From positions 18,896,530 to 18,960,529 of the forward strand of contig OZ035962.1 in NCBI GenBank assembly GCA_964034945.1: 64,000 nucleotides of DNA, in the 5' to 3' direction. How positions within the stretch are numbered: position 1 is the first letter of the stretch; every line of letters begins with the position of its first letter. Below the pieces are notes generated by a model. The model did no database searches. It had not been told where the DNA came from and worked only from the letters and a program-made list of their open reading frames with translations. The position numbers and the translations under genes are program-made. Source of the stretch: Chrysopilus asiliformis. Its lineage: Eukaryota > Arthropoda > Insecta > Diptera > Rhagionidae. This document shows positions 11,864-23,759 of this stretch, piece after piece.

Positions 11864-12092
11864 ACGGTAAGAAATCTTGGATTAAATTTTAATTAAAATT
11901 GGATTACACTGGATTTATATGTAATACAAAGTAAAATTCTAATCCAACAGTATCGATAAGAAATTTTTATAAATTTATTTTAGGTTTAATTTGGTATTAA
12001 AGTCTACAATTTCGATTAGGTTCTAGATATTAGTATTAAAAGTATTCAAGTTCAATATATAATAATAAATGATTAAAATTTCACAGTGTGTC
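11864..12092. mobile_element. Possible MITE with ACACGGTAAGAAA end
   Basis: The left motif ACACGGTAAGAAATC faces TTTCACAGTGTGT on the right. The interior is made of short ATTAAAATTGGATTA-like motifs in both orientations. Boundaries and class are uncertain. Confidence 0.35.
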
Positions 12093-12109
12093 CCATTCAT
12101 TCTGTAGGC

Positions 12110-12470
12110 GATCACTAAGGCTTGTTTTTTTTCGAAATTTTACCGCTAAGGGGGTAGACGGCCATGAATGCTGCTCTTTAGGGGGCTGAAAAGTGTACCT
12201 CGGGGGTTTTTGTGGTCATTGATCATGAATACGATGTTAGAAATTCAAAACTTGAGTTAGAAGGTCCTGCAAGTAACCTAAATAACCTTTTCCGTTTTTC
12301 CGGGGAAAAAATGCATTAGGGGATTTTCGGGGTCGCTGATCACTCATCTGGTGTTAGAATGAAACGGAAAGTCATGCTAGGATAAGATTTTCTTAAATGT
12401 TTTTAAGACCTTTCCGGTTTTAGAATATCAAAACTTATACAAAAAACTTTGACTCGGCAACAACGGGTAT
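12110..12470 (+). mobile_element. Repeat family 3 fragment
   Basis: Inverse orientation of the block at 8391-8800. It holds GGGGGTTTTTGTGGTCATTGATC, then a second unit with GGGGATTTTCGGGGTCGCTG. It has no satellite and runs into a family-2 copy. Confidence 0.55.
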
Positions 12471-12940
12471 GCAAACTAGTACTCTATATGATGACAGACA
12501 AAATCTATATTTTAAAAAAATCATTTGTATAGGACAGGGGAGTGATCCGGTAGGATTTTGATGTAGGGAACGGTTATGAAAAATCATATTGTAAACATAT
12601 TGTACCCTTTATAAATGTTTCAGTCCGACTCGCCATTTTCGAGAAAATAAAGAAAAAAGTATTCAATTTGTATAAGGGTAAGAGGGGGGGGGGGGGGGTG
12701 GTCTAACTGGATTTTGATGTATGGATAAGTTATGTCAAATCACATTCTAAACACATTTCGTCTTTATAAAAAAAAAGTTTTCGAGGAAACAAGAAAAAAG
12801 TATTCCATTTGTATGGGAGAAGGGGGAAAGCAGTGGACCGATTGGATTTATATTGAAAGAATTTAACCCTCTAACCGGAATATTTCCGAAAAAAATTCCC
12901 CAAAATATGACTTTCAACTTGCGACAGACCGTAACCAAGA
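12471..12940 (+). mobile_element. Dispersed repeat family 2 fragment
   Basis: Starts at AGTACTCTATATGATGACAG and includes repeated modules (about 115 bp) with CCATTTGTATGGGAGAAGG, a poly-G run at 12686-12698, and CCGATTGGATTTATATTG. It is truncated before the family hallmark and GACG tract. Confidence 0.65.
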
Positions 12941-13382
12941 CAACGTACAGGGCTACATTTTTCCCAGCATGTAAAGCGATAACTTACAAAAGTCAGTGTA
13001 ACACGTTCCGGCGATTTCCGGCGATTAAAATTGTTACCCGTTATAAACAAGCGAATTCCCTGAGGCCCGCCTTTTGTCGGACATTCCGGCTAGAGAGTTA
13101 GGTTCAATATATATTAATAAATGATTAAAATATGGAGGCAAAAAAGCCAACAATATTTTTAATAATTCACATGTATTAAATTCTAATCCCCAAAATTGTA
13201 TTCAGATTTCGTCAATATATTTTTTGGAATGAAAAATACTCCAGGATTTTTTACCGGGTACGATTTTCATAAAAATTCAAAAAATCTAGTTCCGGAATGG
13301 GCAGAACCAGTACCATTGCAAATGAGAAACTTTCAAGATAACCAAATATTGTATTTATTTTCCAGAAGTAAAAAGACTCAAT
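12941..13382. other. Unassigned intergenic DNA
   Basis: No gene or repeat recognised. Confidence 0.4.
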
Positions 13383-13560
13383 GCTGGGCTAGTCATGTCG
13401 CTCGAATGAGTGAAAGTTACCCTGCTCAGGCGATGGCAAGACAGCATTGACTAGGACGCGAAGAGAATTGGGATACAAAACTGGAGGACATCGGCGCGTG
13501 ACCGAGACCTCTGGTGATGAGAGACATTGCGGCAGGCCAAGACCGGAAACCGGTTGGAGT
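13383..13560 (+). pseudogene. LINE (non-LTR retrotransposon) 3' end, degenerate ORF2 C-terminus
   Basis: The plus frame reads CWASHVARMSESYPAQA, matching the RWxGHVARM block near the end of many non-LTR reverse transcriptase polyproteins. A second frame then gives ARDRDLW, stops, and ETLRQAKTGNRLEC, matching the DWxLWRETLRxAKT tail seen again at 37290. Frameshifts and stops make it non-functional. A GA microsatellite (13562-13628) follows directly, as a 3' tail would. Confidence 0.7.
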
Positions 13561-13561
13561 G

Positions 13562-13594
13562 CTGAGAGAGAGAAAGAGAGATAGAGATAGAGAG

Positions 13595-13628
<34 letters not shown>
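13562..13628. repeat. GA microsatellite
   Basis: GAGA/GATA-rich run directly after the LINE remnant. The Leu/Ser-rich ORFs across it on the minus strand are artefacts. Confidence 0.9.
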
Positions 13629-13633
<5 letters not shown>

Positions 13634-14330
13634 AATAAAAAAAAAACTCAATAAATATTAAATTTAACAAGTATTTACTGATTGACCCTCTCAATTAACT
13701 ATCCCTAATTTTAACGAATTTAACTATCAAAGAGTATCAAAACATGAAAATACAGCTAAATTCAGGTTATACTCATATTTTAAAGATTTCGTGAAATTGC
13801 TTTTATGTTCCATCAAATATTTTTTTTTCGACTTTTTCGTAAAATATTTAGATGGGGAAGTAAGAAATCAATCTTGATGTGCACCTTATGCGGTATTTCT
13901 ATCGGTTTACTCGGAATTGTGATTTTACTACATCAATGTGTGTTCAAACACGTATACATACATAAATATTTCTGTTGGTACATGGCAATGAAGGAGATGG
14001 AAAGCTTCATCTTCATCAATCATGCCAGCTGACGTTCTTGATATGCGGGTTGGTGCCGTATTATTCTAACAAAGTATCTATGGTCGAAATTCTACTGAAA
14101 CAAAATTCTTCTTGTGTAACGTAAATCTGAATATTCTAAATACCCTTTTATAAAGTACAAAAAAAATCCCAACTGCTCTTAATTTTTTTTTAAATCATGC
14201 TGCGAGTATTAAACAATCCATACTAGATTTGAAAGAAAGAAAAAATAAATAAAAATATTTTTTAAAAGCTTTTATTAAAATATTGTACTAAAATGGAGAA
14301 AAATGGATATAGGGAGCGCATAAAAAAAAG
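13629..14330. other. Unassigned intergenic DNA
   Basis: AT-rich. Nothing recognised. Confidence 0.45.
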
Positions 14331-15240
14331 TCTCATATAGAAATTAACTCAAATTTTCTCGATGTAGCTAAAAATTTATATTCCAAACAAGATAAAAAAT
14401 CTGATATGAACACCACATGACTTTCTTATACAAAATCTACGTTTTTTCACAATTTTAGAGTGCACTAAAACCCGGCGAATAAAAGTTTAATTTATTTAAA
14501 AACATGATTTTTTTACAAAATCTGAAACATCTTGATAACGGTAAAATACTGTGAAATATTTTACTGTGAAATATTAATATTTCACTGTGAAATATTAATA
14601 TCTTTAATCCTTTCATTAACTGATTTGTCCAAAAACCGTTAGTTTGCACGCAACTGACTAAGATCTAATTTTATTTTTAACGGTAAAAGAAAAGCAAAAT
14701 TGTGGAGAATGTCATTGTTATTAATTCATATCTCTATATATATAAAAGGCAACGTCTGTCTGTCTCCTTGTCTGCCTGTCTGATGTCTGTATGTGTTGTC
14801 CGGAAATGGCTCGAAAACCACTGGGCCGATTTTGATGCGGTTTTTCCTATATGTTGCGTAGACCTCTGGTCATAAGCTACTGAATGCATTTTGATGCGGT
14901 TTTCTTCATTAGAATGGCCATCCCGTAGACGTCAGATCCGAGCCTGAGAGCCGAGTTGTCATCGAGGTGTGGATGAACCACGGAGTGGTCTAGATATAAC
15001 TAGTCTACATATAACAAGAAAAAACCGTCATTTTTCGAGATAATCGAAAAAAGAGTTGTTTAAATAACGGTATATCTCCAAAACGGTTTGAGATGAGCAG
15101 TTTTAGTAAAGGGCAAAAATGTGTTGCAGCAATTTTATTGTCTCCAAATTCCTGGAAAACTCGTAGTTTCGGAGAAAATCGCGCAAAATGAAATCGAGAT
15201 TTTCAAAAAGCCGCCATTTTGGATACCTTCGATTAACGGG
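14331..15240 (+). mobile_element. Repeat family 5 copy, split by a Helitron
   Basis: The two halves, 14331-14730 (CACATGACTTTCTTATACAAAATC, AAATATTTTACTGTGAAATA and CCGTTAGTTTGC modules) and 15004-15240 (TTTTTCGAGATAATCG, AAATAACGGTATATCTCC, AAGCCGCCATTTTGG), correspond to contiguous sequence in the copy at 54550-55240. Confidence 0.65.
14731..15003 (+). mobile_element. Non-autonomous Helitron
   Basis: The 5' end is TCTCTATATATATAAAAGG after an A. The 3' end is CTAG followed by T, with a hairpin ACCACGGAGTGGT ending 10 nt before the CTAG. These are the standard Helitron termini. It interrupts a family-5 repeat whose uninterrupted form is at about 54930. The interior has a GTCT-rich tract and CGAAAACCACTGGGCCGAT. 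273 bp, no Rep/helicase. The left boundary may be off by 2-3 bases. Confidence 0.7.
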
Positions 15241-15650
15241 GGAAGGGAGAGGGGGGTGGGAGATCTTGCTATATGGATGAGTTATGTAAAATCCTATTCT
15301 AAACACATTTCACATTTATACATTTTTCAATATGACACCCTTTTCGAGAAAATCACAAAACAAGGTTTCGTTTGTATTGGGTAGGGGGCAAGGAATGGTC
15401 CAATTTTGCCCGATCAAGGATTTACCCTAGCCATTTACGAGAAACGTAACTGTATAAAATTTCAAGTCTCTAACTCAATCATTTCGAAAGTTATGGTATT
15501 CACGGACGGAAAGAAGGACGGACATGCGGAAACCAAAATCTTTTGTCATCCCTAACACCCTGGTGTAGTTCATTTTTGTGTCCGACGATAGATTCGATGT
15601 GTTACTAAATCTAATATACTTCTATATGATATATCATACAGGGTATAAAA
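15241..15650 (+). mobile_element. Dispersed repeat family 2 copy
   Basis: Runs from a GGGGGTGGGAGATC module through TTTCAAGTCTCTAACTCAATC and a short GGAC tract to TAACACCCTGGTGTAG. It ends near ATATCATACAGGGTATAAAA. No GACG expansion here. Confidence 0.7.
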
Positions 15651-16755
15651 AGGATTGCGGCGCAAGGTAGCATCGAGGGATTTCGGGGTGGGGGCTATTA
15701 CATACCAAATTCGGCACAATTTTTAAAGATAACCAAACAAATTTATCGTAAGAAACTTCGAATCCTCGTAAAGGATATTTTTCAATCTCTTTTTTAAGCG
15801 AAGAATGTAAGTCTATAAAAGTTTTAAGTGACGAAATATTGATTTACTAGATAAACGAGTATTTTTAGATTTCGCAAAAAAATAGAATATGCTCACACCA
15901 AGTTTATCGTTCAATTTTACATATTGACTAAATTTCTATCCCTCTTAAATGGGTCGGTGAAAATAAAACCCAAAGTTTTCTTTTACAATTTGTTTTTATA
16001 AATCGTAAACTTTTCAAATTTATGCCTTAGAACGGGAGATTAGGCTAACAAGTAAATTTTTTTAATCAACTTCCGTTACATTTAAAGACCTTCCTAATTG
16101 TATATTCTATAGAATCCCAAAATTTCCAACATAATTTTCGTTACTAGGGCGCGCCCACATAAAATTCAAACGATGAGCTACACAAGCGTAAATTAAAATT
16201 TAATTCCAGTTTTATTACGAGTTTAGTGTATTATCCGTGATTTCTTTCAGCATCTACCCGAATCCAAATTTCACGTTTTCTTTTACATCCAGACCTGATT
16301 CGTGTGCGATACTAATGCAAACAATGTCTCAGAGAAATCTGGCAGGAATAGTTGAGAAACATAAAAGCTAACTGCACAAAGCAAGAATAAATGAGGTGGA
16401 ATTTCGGTTTTGGCCACTGCTGGTGAAATCGGTCTAAAATACTAAGGATACAGAATAAATCAATTGGAGCGTGAAAAGGAACAGCTAACTGGATTCAGGG
16501 AAGCTGACTTAATAAAATGTTGAGATAACTCCTTTCATATCACAGTTAAAAAGAATAATTTCTAGACATTTTTATTATCTTACGATATCCATAAAACAGC
16601 ATTAATAAAATGTCGGGTATATTCGATGTCAGACTTGGTGGAATCTTTTCAAAGGCACAAGTCATTAATAGCTTTATAATTAGTGTAAAAAACCGTTTCT
16701 GGAGTAAAAAAACGACAGAATTTACCAGATGGTTTTATTAATTTAATTTTCAGAA
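15651..16755. other. Unassigned intergenic DNA
   Basis: No gene or repeat recognised in this 1.1 kb. Confidence 0.45.
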
Positions 16756-16835
16756 TGAAACATAAACATAAGAAAAGCTAAAATTGCCAGGGGCCAATCG
16801 TCAATCGTCAAAATTGTCAGGAGACAATCGTCAAA

Positions 16836-17369
16836 TCTATATATATATATTTATATAAAATCGTTTAACCTGACTGATTGACTGACTGATTGACTGACTG
16901 ATTGACTGACTGGTTGACTGACTGATTGACTGACTGATTGACTGACTGATTGACTGACTGATTGACTGACTGATTGACTGACTGATTGACTGATTGATTG
17001 ACTGACTGATTGACTGACTGATTGACTGACTGATTGACTGACTGATTGACTGACCGATTGACTGACTGATTGACTGACTGATTGACTGACTGATTGACTG
17101 ACTGATTGACTGACTGACTGATTCATCAGCCCAAGCCCCTGAAACCCCGGATTCGTGATCAGCGACCCAGAATAGTTTTCAACAGCAGGATTCGAAAATC
17201 AAGGTTTTAAAACATCCAAGCCCTTTTGACCCCTTTAGTGGTAAAATTTCGGAAATAAACCGGCCTTAGTGCGCGCATACGTGATGGAAGGGACATACTG
17301 TGAAAATTTCAAGTTTCTAGCTTCGAGGGTTTGGGCTGGGCATTGATAAGTCAGGCAGTCACTCATTCA

Positions 17370-17402
<33 letters not shown>

Positions 17403-17425
17403 GTTAAACAATTTTATAATATAGA
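16836..17425. mobile_element. Family 3 repeat with two opposed Helitron-like 5' ends
   Basis: The left end is TCTATATATATATATT after A, then AACCTGACTGATTGACTG. The right end, read on the minus strand, is TCTATATTATAAAATTG, then AACCTGACTTACTGACTG. The orientation switches near 17145. Satellites lie at 16868-17125 and 17355-17402. The central part carries AATTTCAAGTTTCTAGCTTCG upstream of the right satellite. A family-2 5' fragment (16756-16835) abuts the left side. Confidence 0.55.
16868..17125. repeat. ACTGATTGACTG satellite
   Basis: Twelve-bp unit, the complement of the 8.9-kb array unit. The Val-Ser-Gln repeat ORF on the minus strand is an artefact of it. Confidence 0.95.
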
Positions 17426-19320
17426 CAAAACCAAATGAAAGAGTGGCCCGAAAACTTCAGAAACTGATTGTAACTGAAAACATGAAAAAACCTTGCACAA
17501 CAAATTTATTTCCCAGGTGACGAGATCTACTAGTTGTTGCTCTTCTATTGTAATAGTTGTTTCCGAATTCATAATTGCGCAATAAAAAACTCGATTTTAA
17601 AGATTTTCCAAAGAAAAATTTATTGGACATTATTTTAAGAATATCAATAAATAATACGTAAACCGCTTAAGGGATTAATTTTCAAATTTCTCTCCAGTAA
17701 CCGCCAATAATACGAAATTTGCGGTAAAGAACTGCTGCGGGAAACAAAAAAAAAAAATGCGCGGCCTCAATTTCTGATAATTGATGTTGCTAAATGACAA
17801 TCAATCATAGTCCAATGAAAGTTAAACAAATGTCCGAGGGGGGCGAGCTAACTGGACGGAATAAAGGAGAAAGAATGCCATAAAGTTTTACATGATTCCG
17901 AGGGATGTTCGTGTGTTGGGGTGCTTTGCCCGGGGTTTTTTCACTTCCAACGGAAAGACAACAGGATGGGGGCTTTCGTCCTTCACACGACGAAGACGTC
18001 GAGCTCTACGGGCTCTGTGAAAATGGAAGGAACACATCTCCCGAGCAACAAGTTGCACCAATTAAGGCGAATCTGCTGTTTTTGCTCTTTCTTTTGTCTG
18101 TTTGCCGCGACTTCCTATCGAGAGTATAAAACAGGACGAAGGACATGTGTAAATGTGTAGCTAGCCGTAAATATATATATATAGCTATAGCAGCGTTATG
18201 CCCACAAAAGTGTCTTGTATTCTTGCATTTTATTTTTCCTTTTTTATGTCCTTAAGGGTAGTGATTTTTTTATTACGTTTTGTTTTTGAAATTAGGTAAA
18301 GTGTTGTCTGTATGGGGAAAATTAATAATTAAGGGACTTGAATCGACGGACTGTTAGAGACAACATAATTTATGTCGCCTTTAGACTTGACCTTTCACAC
18401 GCAATGGTGTGTCACTGTCAGTCGTTTCCCATGCTATTAACAATACTTAAATAAAACCAATTTATATACACGTAATTTTAAGTGGCTCAACTATGATTTA
18501 ACACGTTTCGTTACTATTTTTTTACGATCAAAATATTTTTAGTAGATTTAGTGTCCTGGGCTTTTGTGTTTTTCGTTAATTGTGTGATATAGTATTCGTA
18601 TTTAAGGGTTCTTGGAGTATTTATATTCATATGTGGTGTAAATATATCAGAAAATTTTATATATTAAGGTGGTCTTGCTAATAATATTACCTCCCTGTGT
18701 ATTTTACTAACTACATAGTGCTGCAATTAAAGCTTTTTTCTGTACTAAATATAGAGTATGATGGAACAATCAAAATTTTAAGTCTAAAAGTCACGTTATT
18801 ATGTCTGTAATTTGCAAAGGTAAACGTTTAAGAAAATGGAAAGCTTGTATAGTTTTCCTCAGATTATCGTGTTCTACAATGACCAAAAATTACCAGATTC
18901 TTAGAAAACCAACGGAAAAGTTAGAATATTTTATCTTCATTTATTTTTTGACAATTTTTTGTGAAAAAGGCTGGTGCTGGTAATATGGTGCCCTTTTGTT
19001 TTATGATTATGGAATCTCATGCACCAACGGAGATTCACACATTTGACCGAAATTTCATTTCTACTCGGCATACTTTATATTAAAATGCATCCTAATTTTT
19101 TTTTGTGGTTAAATATAGGATGATCATAAACGTTCCGGTTAGTCGAGATAGTCCAGGATCCAAGCACGTTGTCCCGGGGGCATCTTGGAATCAAAAGTTT
19201 TGTTCCCGATTTTTCAATTTAGTGCTATCTGATCAGCACGAAATTCATTTCAGGCAAAAGTGTGACGTATTTTATGGACCACTCAAAACCAGAATATAAA
19301 CTACTCAACACCATTCAAGC
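17426..19320. other. Unassigned intergenic DNA
   Basis: A less AT-rich pocket lies at 17840-18140, with two overlapping short frames (about 75-79 codons). They resemble no protein I know. The rest is AT-rich. Confidence 0.45.
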
Positions 19321-19321
19321 T

Positions 19322-19660
19322 ACACTCAGAGAAAAAATGGATCATATGGATAAATCATTGTCAAATTAACAAAATTTTTGTTAAAATCACAAAAAAATTG
19401 TCAGTTGGAACAAATATTTTTGGGGGGAAATCTATGTTCAACAAAAAAATTATTTTTTTAACAAAAATAAACTTACAAATGATTTTTTGTTAAATCAATA
19501 AAAACAATTGTGAAATTAACAAAGCTGAATTTGTCAAAATGCCAAAAAAATGTTATATTTACAAATTTTGGTTTTTCGAACAATTCTTTTATCAATTCAC
19601 AAAAAAAAAAAAAAAAAAGAAATTGTTGAGATTCAACAAAACAGATTTTGTCAATACACT
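19322..19660. mobile_element. Element with ACACTCAGAGAAAA end and TTAACAAA/TTTGTTAA interior
   Basis: Starts ACACTCAGAGAAAAAATGG. The interior is a quasi-tandem run of AACAAAATTTTTGTTAA-like motifs in both orientations. It abuts a second element beginning ACACTGAGAGAAAAG at 19661. Right end unclear. Confidence 0.4.
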
Positions 19661-20082
19661 GAGAGAAAAGATAGTAAATTTAACTATTTTATAATGGAGA
19701 ATCGTGACTATTACTAAAATAGTTATGACCATGTACTGTCGCGCCAAGTCTTCGTTGCAGTGGGATATGGGGAGTATTCAGAGTGTGAATGGATTGTATG
19801 AATGATTGTATGAATGAATGTCTTGAGCTGTGCTTCGGCATTAGAGGCAATTTGCCTAAACTCCTGGCATAAATATAAAAAAAAATTACAAAGATAGTCA
19901 AAATCGACAATATTTATAAGAAATTTAACTTGTTAGTGGTAAAATTTCCTATTTTGTATTTAAATTGACTATTTTTTCAATTCAAATTAACTATTTTGTA
20001 ATGAAAATTAACTATTTTAGTGATAGTCTCGATTTCCCATTATTAAGAACGAGGTTTTTCTTATTATTTTTTGCTGTGTACA
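19661..20082. mobile_element. Element with ACACTGAGAGAAAA end and TTAACTATTTTA interior
   Basis: The left end ACACTGAGAGAAAAGATAG faces TTATTTTTTGCTGTGT at the right. The interior repeats TAACTATTTTA/TAAAATAGTTA in both orientations. About 160 bp of unrelated, less AT-rich sequence is included (19725-19880). Confidence 0.45.
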
Positions 20083-20293
20083 TACGGAATTAATTTTTAA
20101 ATAGCCTTCGGGAAGATCGCGAATAATTTTGTCTTTGGGGCTTTCAATAATGTTTTCCCAAACAGGGAGCCCCAATGAAATTTACGGTATTATCAGTACA
20201 ATCTACTGAAACACAGATTTTACTAGGAAAACAGTTAAAAAAACAGAATTTAATGATATTTTCGGTCGTGGGGACTCCTAGTTACGCCACTAA

Positions 20294-20444
20294 AGGTGAT
20301 GGCCCAATAGAAGCTTTGCTTGCTTCGCTTGCTTTACTCGCTTTGACAGCTGAATTAAACTCCGTGTTTCCTTATGAGAGCTGGTCCAATACAAAAGCGT
20401 TTAAAGGAAGCGAAGCAAGCAAAGCTTCTATTGGGCCATCACCT
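20294..20444. mobile_element. PIF/Harbinger-like MITE, TAA duplication
   Basis: TAA at 20291-20293 and 20445-20447. The inverted ends begin AGGTGATGGCCCAATAGAAG and extend about 43 bp, through GCTTTGCTTGCTTCGCTTGC. 151 bp. An open frame crosses it, but the product is an artefact of the palindrome. Confidence 0.8.
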
Positions 20445-20447
20445 TAA

Positions 20448-21640
20448 GACCCATTTGCGCCAACTATTCTTAAAAAATTGAGTTCAGCTTAGCCTACATA
20501 AACTGTAGAAATCCTGGGACTTAAGTAATTTAAGTTTCACATAAATTGCTAAGTTCCGTTGCTGCAAACGCCACTGAGAATGAAAATCACAGTGACTTAT
20601 AAATATATGTCATGTAACGACTAGCTTATCATCAAAATCCGGTAAGTGGGGAAACCGCGATGAGGTAAGAGACTAAAAATGTAGAAATCAATATAATAGA
20701 ACGCAAAGATATTTTGAAAATTGACATTTGGAGAGCATCAATCTTTATTGAATTTGTCAGTAACCTTTTTAGCATACAAAGATCGACACTGGTTTTCTTT
20801 GAAAAGGGTTATAAATCCGTAAGGTCAAGGTCAACAAAAATCTTCAAATGATAGACAAAATGATTGTGTTCAAATTCTCGTGATTCCATGCAGATTTTGG
20901 TTTATCAACTTACGAATACAAAAAATCGAAATTAATTTAGTTTCCACATTTCTTTCTAACTTTTCGCTATTCTCATTTCAGGTAGTCATCGTCGTAGTAA
21001 TAAAACCTTGTAATTCAGATAAGTCAACTCTGGGGATTTGATCACGAATTTATACTAAATCAAGAAAAATCTTGATGTGTGCCCTCTGTATATTCGAGCA
21101 GACAAGAAAAAAACGCCCGGGAAAATCATCTGCCTGTAGATGAATGAGCAACTTATGTACATATATGGATGTGTAGCTTGTGGTAATACTGAATGTTGGC
21201 ATAAGTTACTCCTAGCTTAGCATATGTACTATATAGGAAAGTCCAAGTATTAGCATCGTCATCCCAGTTTCTCGATTAAGACATGTACGGATCATTAAGT
21301 TAATTGATTTTTCATTTCATCCTCAACGCACACGTCAGGAATTATTTAGCAGAGAGGATAGAATGGTCTGGTGTTGATCCAAAGGAATCGCGCAACACCA
21401 ACAGCACTCCTCATTATACTCATAACGTCAAACGATCCATTAACTCCCGAAAGCCACCCTTATTTAAATATAGGGAATGTTGGCCAAAGATGCGCGCTAC
21501 AGGAATAAATCGAGGAAAATGATATTATTTATGTGAGACTAGGGTTGCCATAAGCAATTTTAGACAACCAGGACTCATGATCGAAAGCCCCTGGACATAG
21601 CGATCACAATCCCGGACACACTCAAAATATTAAAATCTCA
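20448..21640. other. Unassigned intergenic DNA
   Basis: No gene or repeat recognised. The ORF at 21304-21522 has no recognisable similarity. Confidence 0.45.
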
Positions 21641-21800
21641 GTTGTGATCAACACAAAACTTTCCTCTGCAATGTTTAGTTTCGGAAAAATATGTTAAAAA
21701 TTATATTTTTTTCAAATCTCTCGAAGATACGTAAATACCATTGGAGGGAAAAGTGAAGGAAATTTGATTTCCTTTGAATTTTCTCAAAAGCGCATTGGTT
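21641..21800 (+). repeat. Repeat family 9, copy 1
   Basis: AGTTGTGATCAACACAAAAC and CTTTCCTCTGCAATGTTTAG recur at 55796. The family continues after the insertions at 21808-22204 as AAAATTTTATTTCC. Confidence 0.6.
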
Positions 21801-21807
21801 CCAAGAA

Positions 21808-21930
21808 ATTGGGTGATGTAAATAAAAAAATAGCTTTTGCTAAAACTGATGTTTTTTAGCTAATGCAGTCTGCATTAGCTAAAAAACATCAGTTTTAGCA
21901 AAAGCTATTTTTTTCTTCACATCACCCAAT
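21808..21930. mobile_element. Palindromic MITE
   Basis: The inverted ends ATTGGGTGATGT and ACATCACCCAAT continue inward through TAGCTTTTGCTAAAACTGAT. The hinge is at about 21867. No clear duplication. The inner motif GGTGATG...AGCTTTTGC resembles the element at 20294. Confidence 0.6.
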
Positions 21931-21971
21931 ATCAAAAGACTTAATTTTTTGAAACATTTTGAGAACCGTTA

Positions 21972-22204
21972 AGGTAGAAATACACGACGAGAGACTTTGG
22001 TCTCTTAGACCAAAAATTTCGCCTCTGCATACAAAGAGACCTGTGTATACACTTCGGAGACCGGAGATTTGTACCCTAGACCCTAGAGACTTGATACTTG
22101 GAGACAAATCTCCGGTCTCCGAAGTGTATACACAGGTCTCTTTGTATGCAGAGGCGAAATTTTTGGTCTAAGAGACCAAAGTCTCTCGTCGTGTATTTCT
22201 ACCT
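21972..22204. mobile_element. PIF/Harbinger-like MITE, TTA duplication, long arms
   Basis: TTA at 21969-21971 and 22205-22207. The arms are about 103 bp, nearly identical when inverted, starting AGGTAGAAATACACGACGAG. The host repeat (family 9) reads AACCGTTAAAGATAC at 55876 without the insertion, so it confirms the site. The two ORFs running through the arms are artefacts. Confidence 0.85.
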
Positions 22205-22319
22205 TTAGAGATACGTATAACGCGTTAAAGCAAAAATCGTAGAAAATTTTATTTCCTATAAATTTATGTATATGAATTTTTCTCACAAAAAAGAAATACA
22301 AAAAAACCGTTAAAGGAAA

Positions 22320-22560
22320 AATTCTAGCAAATTTTATATACTTTAAATTTTTATTTAAAAAAAATACACCAAAAAGGAAAAAAAAGTTATTTTTCGAGCA
22401 CTGTATATCAAAAATAAAAGCGAGAAAAATATTTGTTATTTTTGATGGTTTTATCCCGCTTTTATTCCTGATACACAGAGCTCAAAAAAATATTTTTTCT
22501 TTTTTAGTGCATTTTTTTAAAAAATAACAGCTTTTTTTATTTTTTTTGTGCATTTAAAAT
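22320..22560. mobile_element. AT-rich palindromic MITE (family 6)
   Basis: The arms contain GAGCACTGTATATCAAAAATA and AAAAGCGAGA, mirrored as CGCTTTTATTCCTGATACAC. Outer ends carry TTTTTTAGTGCATTTTTTT. Related copies lie at 24465-24640, 24958-25160 and 45830-45990. Confidence 0.6.
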
Positions 22561-23759
22561 TTACATTTGATTTCGTAGTAAAAAATTCTCGAAATAGTGA
22601 AAATATCTTTTCCCCCTTTTAACCGAAAAATCCCTTAAAAAAATTCCTTGATCTGGCATTACTGATTCAGAACGTTTGAGGTGACGAAGATTCAAATCTC
22701 CTTTCTTTTTTGTGTAATAAAACCTTCCTGGATCTGACATAATTTGTTATGTGCACTAGAAATAGTAAATGTTCCACATTACAAACCTCTAAAAAAAACT
22801 TCTGAATACATAAAAACATGTCCAATGCTAAATAAATGATTTGTGAAAGTCCTTTTCAAATTTAAAATTAAAGTTATGGTAATTTTTCATGAGATTTCTA
22901 CTTAAAAATTAATGTAAACAATTTTACCGGTTTTATAATTATTTAAATACCTCCGAAATGTTGCGAGTGTTTTAAAAACGAAACTTCTCGTTCCGGTTTC
23001 TTATTTTTCACAATCAATATTAATGATTATTTGATAATTATACCTCTTGAAGTCACTTCCTAAAAATTATAGTCGTAAGCGGTAGAGTATCTATAATTTA
23101 AATTTGAAGTTTGATTTGAAATATTCAAAGCCTATGAAGGCATAATAAATTTAACATACACAACAATGCCAGTGACTTTTTCGTATGTATGCGCTTTTGA
23201 ACCCTTTTATTAATCAAAAAGCTTTATATTTGATTCCGTTGATATTATGCTATAATTAGTAGTATTTCACGTTAGGCTAATAACTGAATTCTAAAGACTA
23301 TAATCTAAATGATACCGAGTATGAAGCAAAGTCATCAAGATATAGACTTTGTAATTATTGTTTACAGAGATGGAAAATCCTTGAAAATATAGTCGCACCC
23401 AATAACATACTAAGCATGTAGCACTACGGAAGATTCGCATATGTATAATGATAAAACACATGTACTGGATGTGTGTTCTAATCTTAAATGAAGCTGATGG
23501 TTAGACGGTTAGTTATGCTCTGTACAGTCGACTATGGTTGAGGGGTTGGAGTTCGATGTAGGAAGATGAAGTCTCTCTAGGCAACCACACATCAAACCAT
23601 CTATCCATCTATTCACTGAACAAATGAGATCACATTTATTACTGACCTTACGTTCAGCGCCCTTTGAAGGAAAGTGGGCTAAAAAGACTCCGTTATTTTT
23701 TAATATCTAGTGTTTTAATAACGAAACTTTTTCCTATCTTTCATTATTTTTTAATTTGG
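22561..23759. other. Unassigned intergenic DNA
   Basis: AT-rich with no recognised gene or repeat. Confidence 0.45.

Noticed and set aside
16851..17126. Val-Ser-Gln repeat ORF
   Set aside because: Translation of a 12-bp satellite lacking stops; not a gene.
21959..22301. Mirror ORFs on both strands encoding the same peptide
   Set aside because: Both run through the inverted arms of the MITE at 21972-22204.
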